A model generated the notes under the pieces. That model was not told the DNA's origin. It made no database searches and saw only the letters and a program-made list of their open reading frames with translations. A stretch of 64,000 nucleotides of DNA from Closterium sp. Naga37s-1 (taxonomy: Eukaryota > Streptophyta > Zygnematophyceae > Desmidiales > Closteriaceae). The position numbers and the translations under genes are program-made. The stretch covers positions 34,592-98,591 of the forward strand of contig CANJKZ010000972.1 in assembly GCA_947471745.1 (NCBI GenBank), given 5' to 3'. This document shows, in pieces, positions 37,135 to 46,934 of this stretch; the stretch's first letter is position 1; each line of letters opens with the position of its first letter.

Positions 37135-38396
37135 TGCGGAGATAACTACTACAACGGGAGCTAGACTACGGGCTAGGCACGGGTGCTCGTGTGATCTCTG
37201 CGTTCGTTGGTCCTTAGTCGTTTTCCTAGTGCACACACTGCTTGCTAGTTCACGGGGCAAGTTGGCAAGAGTTTCACTAGAGAAAGTTGACAACAATGGT
37301 ACACAGAAGTTGGTATGGCAAGACTACATCAGAGCTAGCATTCAGGTCGGTCGACTGCCAGCACAGCATGGTCGACCGCGTTCCAGCACGACTTGGTCGA
37401 CCGCGCTCCAGCAGTGCAAAGTTGACAAAGTGCAACCGCTGCAGGTCGACGGCGTGCCAGCGTTGCTCCCGCAGTACAACATCGCACCAGCATCGTAGGT
37501 GCTCGCAGATGATTGGCGTGCTGAGCCTTGTCACCTGCACAGCGCACACACCAAGTCAACCTGGCGCTGACGACTGCATCTGATCAGCCACGTCGACCTC
37601 GGGATACCACCACCGAGGTCGGACTCGCCAACTTCGCCTGGGCGACCGTCGCACTCCTCCGCAGAACCTCGTCACCCAGGTAACCTGGTCGACCGGGAAA
37701 CCACGTCGACCAGCTGCTTCTGTATGTGCCCGTCGACCTCCCAAGTCGACGACCACCCCAAGTCGACCTCACCAGGTCGACCACATCCCAAGTCGACCTC
37801 ACTAGGTCGACCACATCCCTGGTCGACCAGCTCCAGGTCGACGTCACTCCTGGTCGACCAGCTCTACGTCGACCAGCACTCCTGGTCGACTAGCTCCATG
37901 TCGACCAACGCAGTTGTCAGCCGACCACCCAAGTCGGCTACCCGAAGTTGGCGTCACCAAGTTGACGCCCTGCTACTCGACGCCCAGCTGCTCGGCGTCC
38001 TGAGTTGAGGTCGACGTCGGCCCGTCCTCCGTCGACCACCAGGTCAGGTCGACCACCAGGTCGACATCGCACCTGGTCGACCAACCACCAAGTCGACCAG
38101 CAGACCTGGTCGACCAACCACCAGGTCGACCAGTAGTCCTGTCAGCCGACCACCCAAGTTGGCTGCCCCAAGTTGACGTCACCAAGTTGACGTCCTCCGC
38201 AGGTCGACTTCCCAGGTCGACCTCCCTGAAGTCGGCGCCACCTTGAAGTCGGCGCCCGTGCAGTGGCCCCCGTGCAGGTCGACCTCCTCGTCAACCAGCT
38301 CGGCCACTGCTGTAGGTCGGGTGTTCCCCTCACACCCGACCACGAAGTCGGCTCCGCCCAAGCGAGGACGGGGCCAACACCCAACTCCCGTTGACA
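37135..38396 (-). repeat. Cop-B 5' LTR, right end of array, copy 2
   Basis: Matches the copy 1 right LTR (11177-12438) at the diagnostic sites AACGCAG, CCCGTCC and GGGGCCAACACCC. It has one private change at 37314 (GGTATGG for GGCATGG). Confidence 0.93.
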
Positions 38397-38553
38397 CGCC
38401 CTACCCTGCAGCCCGCGCGCCGCCCTGCCCTGCAGCCCCTACCGCTACTGCTACAGCTGCAACCACAGCGGTCGCTTCTGACGCCCTTGCGCAGCTGCTA
38501 CTGACTGCCACTGTCTCTCATGGCCACTATCACAGTCGTAGCAGCGGCTGGCG

Positions 38554-40299
38554 GTGGACAGCAGCAGCAGTGTCAACCGGAGACTCTATCGCCGCAGCAG
38601 CTTCGCGAGTGGGTTTTTCAGCGAGGCCGTCATGGTGGTGGAGGTTATGGTTTCATGCGTGCTGGCGGTACTAGACAGCAGCGGCGCTCTTGTCGCCAGG
38701 AGACTCTCTCGCCACAGCAGCTTCGTGAGTGGGTTATTCAGCGAGGCCTTTCCTGGTGGTGGAGGTTATGGTGCTAGAGGTACTGGACAGCAGCAGCAAC
38801 AGTGTCAGCAGGAGACCCTCTCACCGCAGCAGCCTCGTGAGTGGGTTTCTCAGCGATGCGTCCCTGGTAGGGCAGAGGCTACTAGTCTAGGTGCTGCTAC
38901 TCTAGGTGCTAGTGAGTCAGCTGCCGCTCTAGGTGCGAGTGCGTCTGCTGCCACAGGTGCTAGTGAGTCTGCTGCCTCAGATGAGGCCCTGCACACTTTC
39001 ACACTTGACTCTGGTGCGTCTCGTTGCTTCTTTCGTGATTGCACCACAGTCACACCACTCGCTGCACCTAACCCAGTTTCACTGGCTGACCCTTCTGGGG
39101 GCCCCGTCGTCGCACGGGCCTCCACTGTCCTCCCGTGTCCGGCAGTCCCCTCCGGAGCTCTTTCAGGTCTCCACCTCCCCTCGTTCTCGACGAACTTGGT
39201 GAGCAACGCAGTCCTTCAGGATGTATGGGTTGATACCTTTACTCCTGGAGGGCAGTGTGTGGCGATCTGTACGTTCTCCCGGACTGGCCATCACCTTGCT
39301 ACGTTCACTCGTCAGCCTGGGTCCAGCCTGTACACCCTCACCACTGCGTCTGCACAGGTGGCTGCGTCGAGTCGGGTGTCCGCGTCTGGCCAGTTCGCTG
39401 CGTCGTGCTCGTGTCGGGTACTCTCCCACCAGACTCTTTTCTGGCACCACCGACTCGGTCACCCCTCTCTGCCGCGACTACGTAGCATGCACTCGCGTCT
39501 CCTTGTCTCTGCCCTCCCCAGGTCCCTGCCCCCCCTCCCGCGCTCGCTTGCCCCGCCGTGCCTTCCCTACGTCGAGGGGCGGCAGCGCGCCGCTCCTCAC
39601 TCCTCATTTCCTCCAACCACTGCTCCTCGGCAGACTCTCCACATGGACGTGTGGGGCCCCGCCCGCGTCAGTGGGACGGACCAGGAGCGCTACTTCCTGC
39701 TGCTCGTTGATGACTACACGTGCTACACCACGGTTTTCCCCTTGCGCAGCAAGGCGGACGTTAGCGATGTTTTGATCCCCTGGATCTGCGCTACTCGTCA
39801 CCAGCTGCGCGAGCGGTTTCGATGGGACCTTCCAGTCCTGCGTCTGCACTCTGACAGGGGCGGTGAGTTCTCTTCCGGCCTCCTTGCGGAGTTCTGTCGA
39901 GACGAGGGCATCGTCGAGTTGTTCACGCTTCCGGCCTCTTCGCAGAAAAATGGGATTGCTGAGCGTCACATTGGCTTGATCATGGAGGTTGCTCGTACCT
40001 CCATGATCCATGCGATTGCTCCCCGCTTTCTATGGCCGTTTGTGGTCCGATACGCCGCGCATCAGCTCAAACTCTGGCCCTGTGTCTCTTTTCCAGAGAC
40101 CTCGCCCACACTCCGTTGGACGGGAGAGGTTGGCGATGCGTCGGCGTTTCGGGTCTGGGGTTCACTCTCCCTTGTTCGCGATACCACCGCGAGCAAGCTC
40201 TCTCCTCGCACTCTCCGCTGCGCCTTCCTGGGCTTCCCCACCGACGCCCCGCCGTGGCAGTTTTACCACCCTCGCTCGCGTCGAGTCCTGTCCTCCTAG
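38554..40299 (+). pseudogene. Cop-C gag tail, protease and integrase, copy 2 (581-codon open frame)
   Basis: Continuous from the gag tail repeats through protease LDSGASRCFF, pre-integrase LWHHRLGHPS... (here FWHHRLGHPS) and the integrase core to the TAG after RRVLSS. CAG at 39253-39255 stands where copy 1 has TAG. The frame lacks the start of gag and any LTR promoter, so it is still a fragment. Confidence 0.9.
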
Positions 40300-43110
40300 G
40301 ACGTCACCTTTGACGTGTCTGTCTGCTTCTACAGGCTCCACCCGCACGCGTCCCACCCGGTCCCCCTGGCGCCTCTCTTCCTGGTACCAGTTCCCCCCCC
40401 GGTAGACCCCCTCCCCCCACAGGGTCCTGCTCCCTCAGGTGTGTCTCAGGTAGACCCATCCCCCTTGGCTGAGCCTTTGGTGGTCTCCTCTGACACCTCT
40501 GGCCCGGCTGAGGGGGGTGACCCTGCCGCTGACGACACGGCGGCCACTCGTCGCTCTCCACGCTTGGAGACCCCTCCTGGTTTTCCGCCTCAACCGCCGC
40601 CTCTGCAGCCTGTAGCTGTGTACACTGGTGCTGCTGGGGGTGGTGACACTGGGGGTGAGGATGCAGGAGGTGCTGGTCCTGGGGGTGCTGAGACTGGGGA
40701 TGCTGAGACTGGGGGTGCTGGTCCTTGGGGTGCTGAGACTGGGGGTGAGGGTTCTGGGGGTGCTGACTCTGGGTGTGCTGCGAGTCCTAGTGGTGGTGGG
40801 GCCGTGGGTCCTCCTGCTGCAGGTCCTGGCGTTGGACAGCAGCAGCAGCCTAGTCGACTCGAGACGCCCTCACCGCAGCAGCTTTGTGAGTGGGTCGTTC
40901 GGCGAGGCCGCTCTGGTGCTGGAGCTTGAAGTTTTACAGGTCCTCTAGCTGCCTCAGCTGGAGGTACTACTGGAGGTGCTGGGGGTGCTGGAGCTGCTGG
41001 CACTGGAGGTGCTGGTGCTGCTGGTGCTGGAGGTGCTGCTGGTGCTGGAGGCGCTGGAGCTGGAGGTACTGGAGGTACTGGAGGTACTGGAGGTGCTGGA
41101 GCTGCTGGTCCTGGAGGTGCTCGTACTAGAGGTGCTGGAGCTGCCGGAGCTGGTGGTGCTGCTGGTGCTGGAGGTGCTGGAGGTGCTACTGAAGGTGCTG
41201 GGGGTACTGGAGCTGCTAGCACTGGAGTTATTGGTGCTGCTGGTGCTGGAGGTGCTGGAGGTGCTGCTGGTGCTGGAGGCACTGGAGCTGGAGGTACTGG
41301 AGGTGCTGGAGTTGCTGGTCTTGGAGGTGCTCGTACTGGAGGTGCCGGAGCTGGTGGTGCTGGTGGTGCTGGTGCTGGATGTGCTGGAGGTGCTGCTGGT
41401 GCTGGAGGCGCTGGAACTGGAGGTCCTGGAGGTACTGGAGCTGCTGACGGTACAGGTACTGCACCGCGCCGACCGTTTTTCTACCCGCAGCCTCATTCGT
41501 CCCTGCCACTGCCTGACCCGGCCCTTCGCCAGGTTCTTAGTCCCCCGTCTTCCACTGGCCTCTATCCACCTCTCCTGTGTCCACCGTCTGCCCAGTCTCA
41601 GACACACTTGCCGCCTGGCTCCCCACTGTCTGCTCCTTTTCCCTACACTGGGCTTCAAGACTCCCTGACTGAGCGTCGTGAGCCTGAGTCTCGTGCCTCC
41701 ACACATGTCCGTGCTTGTCGTGTCCCTCGTCCTCGTCCTCCTGCTGTCTCAGGCACTCACGTTATGGCACTTCGTCCTTCCTCTGTTCCACAGCGTGTTG
41801 CCCTTCCGTCTCCTCCGGCTTCCTCTCTTCCTGATGTGCCTGACCCTGAGTTCGACCTTGCTCGTGCTGCCAGTCCTACTGTCACTCGTCTCCTCGCTAC
41901 TTTCGTCACTGACCCTGACTTTGAGTCTACTGCTGCGTTTGCCCTAGTCACTGAGCTAGTCTACTTTGCTGCTAGGAGTCGTCTCGACTACATCGCAAGT
42001 CTTGTTTCTAAGTCTGTGTCTGTCTGTCCTCCGTCCGTCGGGGGTGAGCCTGCCCTTAGCAGTGACGTCCTTGAGGACAGGCAGTTTGAGCTTGAGTGTC
42101 TTGCGGCCACTTTACCTCGTTTCGCATCCATGCTGCTTTGCCCTGAGGGAGACCCGGATGCACATGACATCCCTACCCTGCGCTCTTACGCTGAGGCGAT
42201 CGCGGGTGAGTACTCCTCTCAGTGGCAGACAGCCATGGACGAAGAGATGGCTTCCTGGAATTCCACCGGCACCTACGTCGACGAGGTTCCTCCTCCTGGG
42301 GCAAACTTAGTCGATGGCATGTGGATTTTCATAGTGAAGCGGCCGCCGGGTTCTCCGTCTGCCTTCAAGGCGCGTTATGTTACTCGAGGCTTTAGTCAGT
42401 GACAGGGGGTCGACTTCTTCCATACCTTCTCCCCCACCCCGAAGATGACTACTCTTCGGGTGTTACTGCACGTTGCAGCACAATGTGACTACGAGCTGCA
42501 CTCCCTCGATGTCTCCACAGCTTTCTTGCAGGGCAGCCTTCGCGAGGAGATCTGGCTGCACCGCCCACCTAGCTTCACTGGGTCGTTTCCTGGGGGTACC
42601 CAGTGGAGTCTCCGGCAGCCAGTCTCTGCCAGGCGCCCCGCGAGTGGCACGACACACTGAGGACGACACTTGCGGCAATTGGGTTTGCTCCTTCCTCTGC
42701 TGACCCGTCGTTGTTTCTACGCACCGACACTTCTCTGCCACCGTTCTACGTTCTTGTGTACGTCGACAACTTGGTTTTTGCTACTGCTGACGCTGAGGTA
42801 CTGGCCCTAGTGAAGGCGGAGCTGTAGGAGAGACACACCTGCACTGACCTTGGTGACCTGCGGAGCTATCTTGGCTTGCAGATCACTCGGGACAGAGCAC
42901 GGGGCGCCATCACCCTCACTCAGTCACACATGGTGCACCAGGTCCTTCAGCGCTTTGGATTCCAGTACTCCTCGCCACAGCCCCCTCCTCTGCCTACTGG
43001 CCACCCGCTCTCAGCTCCACCTTAAGGACGAGTCCGTAGAGCCGCGTGGTCCGTATCTAGAGCTTGTGGATTGCCTCATGTGCCTGATGACGTGCACACG
43101 ACCTGACCTC
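40300..43110 (+). pseudogene. Cop-C Gly/Ala linker and reverse transcriptase, copy 2
   Basis: Same arrangement as 14342-17152, including the YVDN change at the RT active site. The Gly/Ala repeat is at about 40953-41453. An RGAI for RRTI change is seen near 42903. Confidence 0.85.
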
Positions 43111-43217
43111 TGTCGGAATCTTGATCCTCTTGGACCCTGCTCCTGTTCCTGTCTCTCTTTTCTTAGACTCTTCCTTGCACTTCTCTTGTTCTGACTCCCA
43201 CTCTCTGTCTCCTCACT
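43111..43217. repeat. Copy of gypsy 3'-terminal internal sequence outside the LTR, copy 2
   Basis: Counterpart of 17153-17259. The internal original is at 43579-43685. On the minus strand both copies end in GATTCCGACAG. Confidence 0.8.
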
Positions 43218-43220
43218 TCA

Positions 43221-43576
43221 TGAGAGTCTAGGCAATGTACTGCATCTGGGTCGTTAGCTCGGCTGACTGTTGCTTGAACTGTCTTCCCTAGCTAGGATAG
43301 AGGTGATTCCTTTAGCTAATTGGAAAAACAAACAAGCAAGCAGTCGGCTTCTGGCTCCCTGCTACCCTAAGTATCATGTTGGTACTTACCGTTACTCTTT
43401 TTACCGTTGTTACTTTCGCCACTTCCCGCTTCCTAATGGCTCGCCTCGGATTTGGTTCCTGCCTATCTCCCTTCATCCTCGCTACTGCCTACTGCCTACA
43501 CTATTCTGTCACACAATTATATCAAGGTTCTCTAATATTTAATTATCCTAACGCTGCCTTTATTAATTGCGTGACA
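43221..43576 (-). repeat. Gyp-D 3' LTR, copy 2
   Basis: 356 bp with TG...CA ends. It matches 49920-50262 except for about 16 substitutions and extends some 20 bp further at its right end. Confidence 0.8.
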
Positions 43577-43680
43577 GCTGTCGGAATCTTGATCCTCTTG
43601 GACCCTGCTCCCGTTCCTGTCTCTCGTTTCTTAGTCTCTTCCTTGCACTTCTCTTGTTTTGACTCCCACTCTCTGTCTCC

Positions 43681-44022
43681 TCACTTGCCCCCTCCTCGGC
43701 TCCTCTCTCCTGGGTTAGCCGATGGATCCTTGGTTCTGCCGAGAGAGAGGCCTGTGTTTTCTCCTCCTTGGAGCGCTCCTTCTCCTTGTATGGGTCTCGC
43801 CACTGCCACATTGGTCACATGATCCTTCCGCTCTTCCCCTCTTGCGCCCACCAACACTATCACCCCTGATTCCTTCACCTCCTTCACCTTCCACTGCTCT
43901 GTTGTCAATCCTATGTCCAGCAGATCTTTCTTTGCCTGCTTCAGGTACACTTCCCTTCCCGGCTGGATGTCTCGCGCCCCTCTGCTTTCCTTCCTTGCTC
44001 CCCTTTGTTTGTACCTCTGCAC
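43681..44022 (-). pseudogene. Gyp-D integrase C-terminal domain, copy 2
   Basis: In phase with the pol frame ending at 44026 and separated from it by a single TGA. It carries the same DNA-binding-domain motifs as copy 1 (LDIGLTTEQWKVKEV, DHVTNVAVA). Confidence 0.8.
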
Positions 44023-44025
44023 GTC

Positions 44026-46857
44026 TCACAGCTGTGCTGCGTGCAGGTTCTCCAAGGCGGCAGGCAACAGCTCTCTCAGGTATTTCGCCCGTGCCTCTGC
44101 CACGGCCACCCATTTCTCCTCTGACCCGGCTAGCACTGTATCTGTCTGCAGCTTGGGTGCATCAATGGGTAGGATCGGCTCCCGTCCTAGCAGTAGGTAA
44201 TACGGCGACAGGTCCTTCAGCGCGGCTTGTTTACTGAATCTGTATCCTGCTGTCACCCATGGTAGCCCCAGGTCCCAGTCCCTCTTGTACTGCTCCCCAT
44301 ATGCCCGTAAACCCCTCTTCAAGGTTTGCACAAACCGCTCGGTGAGCCCATCACTCTGTGGGTGATATCTAGAGGTCCTCCTGTGAGTGATGCCTGTCTC
44401 TCTCAGCAGTTGGTCGAATTGCCCTTGGAATTCAGTCCCTTGATCAGTCAGCACTTCCCCACAAGCCCCGAACCGAGTCAAAACTTGCTCCTCGAATGCC
44501 TCAGCAATTCTGGCTGAATTCTTGCTCGGGAGCGCCTTCACCTCCACCCACTTGCTGCCGTGTTCTATTATGATGAGGATATACCTTTTTCCTCTCCAGC
44601 TCAGCGGCATTTCCCCTGCTAACTCCAATGACCACCGGAACCCCTGTCCGTATATCGGGAGTGATTGTAGCTCTTGTCTTCCCCTATCTAGTTCATCCTT
44701 GCTCTTGCTGCAGAACTCACAACTTCCCACCCACTCCCTCACTTGTCTACGCATTCCTGCCCACCACCACGAAGTTCCCACCAGTTGTAGTGTCCTTAGT
44801 TCCCCATAGTGTCCTAGCTGCCGATGCACCCGCGCAATAAGGCCTTCTCTCTGGGATGGTTCTGGCACCACTTTCCATCCCTCCCTCGTGTTCACCTGTA
44901 GCTGATCTTGGTACCATCTGTAGTGAGCTCCTCTTGCCCTCACCCTTTCCGGTACGTCTCTTTCCTCTCCCGTCTTTCCCTGTACCCACCGCAGTACTTC
45001 TTGGTCCTCCCACACATCCTCCGGTCCTCTCTCCTTGCCTTTCCTCGCTCCTTCCTGGTCGATGTTTTGCGCCATCGCCACGAGGCATGCGGTACGTCTC
45101 TCCAGTGCTGGATTCCGCGAGAGGCCGTCTACATGCTGCATGTTCTTGCCCGGCCTGTGCTTGATGGTGAAGTCATACTCCTGCAGCCTCATGGCCCCTC
45201 TGGCATTCCTCCCCGTGAGCCCTTGGTTCGTCATCAGCCACGTAAATGGCTGATGGTCGGTCACTAGCGTGAACGGCCTCCCTTGGAGATACACTCGGAA
45301 ATGTGTGATTGCCCACACTGCTGCCAATCCTTCCCCCTCATACGAGCTATAGTTAGCCTCGGCGGGGTTGCAGCTGCGGCTCGCAAAAGCCACCACCCTT
45401 TCTTCCTTGTCTTTGTCCTGCCATAAGATCGCCCCCATTCCCGCGCTGCTCCAGTCCGTGTACAGCACAAAAGGGTCCTCCTTGCTCGTCAACGCTAAGA
45501 CCGTAGCTGTCTTTACCGCCTGGGTCAGCTGCATCAATGCCTTCTGCTCTTCCTCTCCCCACTGCCACTTCTGTTCCTCCCGCAGTAGCTTATTCAGCAC
45601 ATCTGCCGTCCTGCTGAAGTTCGGCACGAAGCGCCGATAATACCCCAGGAACCCCAGTACTGCTCTCAGCGAAGATCGGTCAGTGGGGGTTGGGACTCTA
45701 TCCAGCACCTCCACCTTCGCCTCCTGCACTCCCAGCTTCCCATCTCCCACTTCAAAACCCAGATACTGCACCGTTCTCTGCCCGAACTTGCATTTCTTCG
45801 GGTGGCAAGTCAGACCCGCTTCTCTGATTGCCTCTAAGGTGGCATGTACGTCCTTCACATGTTCTTCCTCTGATGCGCTGAACACGATCACATCGTCTAT
45901 GTAGCAGGCTGCCGCAGGCACTCCCCTCAGCATGGTGTCCATGGTGCGTTGGAACACTGCCAGCGCGTTCCTCATGCCGAATGGCATCACTTTCCATTCG
46001 TACTGTCCATCTGGGCCATGGAAAGCCGTTTTCTTGCGGTCCTCTTCCTTGATGACGATCTGATTGAAGCCTTGCCTCAGGTCCAGGGTGGAGAACACTG
46101 TAGCTCTGTGTAGCTTATCAAATATCTCCTCCGCGGACTGCATTGGGTACCTGTCCGGCACCGTCACCCTGTTTAACCCTCGGTATTCCCCGCACATGCG
46201 TCTGGCGGATACATCCCCCGTGATGTCAGTCCGAGCTGCCACCACTGTCGCTGCCGCGTACTCACTTTCTGATCTCTGGATCAGCCCCGCGTCTAGTAGC
46301 TCCTTGCACTTCGCCGCGCACACCTCCACGTCCCCCGGGCTCATCCTTCTTTCGCGGTGATACACAGGCGCCTCGCTGTTGAGCACTATGCGCATCTCTT
46401 GCACCTTACAGTGACCGAGCTCTTTCAGTGTGAATGCAAACGTTCCTCTGTGTTCCAGCAGGACTTCCTTCAGCGCTATTGCAGCTGCTGCCCCCAACCC
46501 ATCGCATATCTCCCATTCCGTCTCCTCCGTTCCATGTGCTCCTTCTACTTTGGGCTCCTGTACTCCCTTCGCCCCGCCTCCGTTCTCCTGGCCTGCTTCT
46601 ATCGCCATAAATGACCATCCCTCCACCATCCTCTCGGTGCGCTGGGCCTCGATGCTCTCCAGCTCCTGCCTCCTCCACGCTGCTTCTCTTTCGTCTTGGT
46701 AGCGCAGGCTACCCTCCAGTTCTCGTTGCACCGCCTTCGTTTTCAGGTGCATGCGGATGGTTTCTAGAATCCATGTCATCACATTCAGGTCCATCGCCCT
46801 CCCCAAGAAACTCTCCTCGGTGCTTCGGTCACTTCCGGATGCGCCGTCGCCCCCCAC
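44026..46857 (-). CDS. Gyp-D pol: RT, RNase H and integrase (943 aa), copy 2
   Basis: The first ~30 residues (FLGRAMDLNVMTWIL) are the tail of the methyltransferase domain read after a frameshift. Then comes a charged linker and RT from about residue 140 (YHRERRMSPGDVE, MCGEYRGLNRVTVPDRYPM, FSTLDLRQGFNQI, VMPFGMRNA, CYIDDVIVFSASEEEH). RNase H has LYTDWSSAGMGAILWQ, ASRSCNPAEANYSSYEGE and VTDHQPF. The integrase zinc finger is HRQLGHYG..CEFC. The core has WSLELAGEMP (first catalytic Asp replaced by Glu), LTDQGTEF and DGLTERF. Apart from the Asp-to-Glu change the catalytic residues are kept. It is cut short by TGA before the C-terminal domain. Confidence 0.9.
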   Translation of the reverse strand: MGGDGASGSDRSTEESFLGRAMDLNVMTWILETIRMHLKTKAVQRELEGSLRYQDEREAAWRRQELESIEAQRTERMVEGWSFMAIEAGQENGGGAKGVQEPKVEGAHGTEETEWEICDGLGAAAAIALKEVLLEHRGTFAFTLKELGHCKVQEMRIVLNSEAPVYHRERRMSPGDVEVCAAKCKELLDAGLIQRSESEYAAATVVAARTDITGDVSARRMCGEYRGLNRVTVPDRYPMQSAEEIFDKLHRATVFSTLDLRQGFNQIVIKEEDRKKTAFHGPDGQYEWKVMPFGMRNALAVFQRTMDTMLRGVPAAACYIDDVIVFSASEEEHVKDVHATLEAIREAGLTCHPKKCKFGQRTVQYLGFEVGDGKLGVQEAKVEVLDRVPTPTDRSSLRAVLGFLGYYRRFVPNFSRTADVLNKLLREEQKWQWGEEEQKALMQLTQAVKTATVLALTSKEDPFVLYTDWSSAGMGAILWQDKDKEERVVAFASRSCNPAEANYSSYEGEGLAAVWAITHFRVYLQGRPFTLVTDHQPFTWLMTNQGLTGRNARGAMRLQEYDFTIKHRPGKNMQHVDGLSRNPALERRTACLVAMAQNIDQEGARKGKERGPEDVWEDQEVLRWVQGKTGEERDVPERVRARGAHYRWYQDQLQVNTREGWKVVPEPSQREGLIARVHRQLGHYGELRTLQLVGTSWWWAGMRRQVREWVGSCEFCSKSKDELDRGRQELQSLPIYGQGFRWSLELAGEMPLSWRGKRYILIIIEHGSKWVEVKALPSKNSARIAEAFEEQVLTRFGACGEVLTDQGTEFQGQFDQLLRETGITHRRTSRYHPQSDGLTERFVQTLKRGLRAYGEQYKRDWDLGLPWVTAGYRFSKQAALKDLSPYYLLLGREPILPIDAPKLQTDTVLAGSEEKWVAVAEARAKYLRELLPAALENLHAAQL

Positions 46858-46934
46858 TTATGCCCCATCGCCAATTCCCTTTCTTCTGCCGTCGGTGCTT
46901 CCCATCTTCGCGCGCGGGAGTCGTATACCATCCC
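46765..46934 (-). pseudogene. Methyltransferase C-terminal motifs IX-X of Gyp-D, frame-broken
   Basis: After the TGA at 46935 the same frame continues with YDSRARRWEAPTAEERELAMG and TAHPEVTEAPRR. The reading then has to shift frame near 46815 to continue as FLGRAMDLNVMTWIL. This layout (E-R-x-x-G, then a hydrophobic LLGR-like turn, then a V-I-x-x-L helix) corresponds to the C-terminal motifs of DNMT3-class enzymes. The methyltransferase domain therefore originally ran straight into the RT linker, and the 269-codon frame is a truncated version. Confidence 0.65.

Larger units (their letters stand above)
25921..38396 (-). mobile_element. Cop-B tandem array: LTR-internal-LTR-internal-LTR
   Basis: Two Cop-B units share the middle LTR. 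LTRs lie at 25921-27182, 31528-32789 and 37135-38396, each 5,607 bp from the next. The only target-site duplicates (CGCCC) are at the outer ends, 25916-25920 and 38397-38401; the inner boundaries run directly from LTR into primer-binding site or polypurine tract. This is the product expected from unequal recombination between LTRs of sister copies, not from two insertions. Confidence 0.93.
38397..43110 (+). mobile_element. Cop-C: truncated Ty1/copia element, copy 2
   Basis: Duplicate of 12439-17152 with the same ends and the same stops at 40297-40299, 40927-40929, 42400-42402 and 42825-42827. Unlike copy 1 it lacks the stop at the protease/pre-integrase boundary. Confidence 0.88.
20738..46695. 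repeat. Large tandem duplication, copy 2 (with one extra 5,607-bp unit)
   Basis: This is the second, head-to-tail copy of 402-20737. It is longer than copy 1 by 5,607 bp, exactly one internal-plus-LTR unit of Cop-B. Differences from copy 1 that I could see include base 3187 (AAT versus AAA codon), 13295 (TAG versus CAG), 13317, 13479 and a few others over 20 kb. The last shared base is 46695, after which the complete gypsy element continues. Confidence 0.9.

Noticed and set aside
25921-38396. Two independent Cop-B insertions
   Set aside because: No target-site duplication or flank DNA separates the units; they share one LTR, so recombination explains them better.
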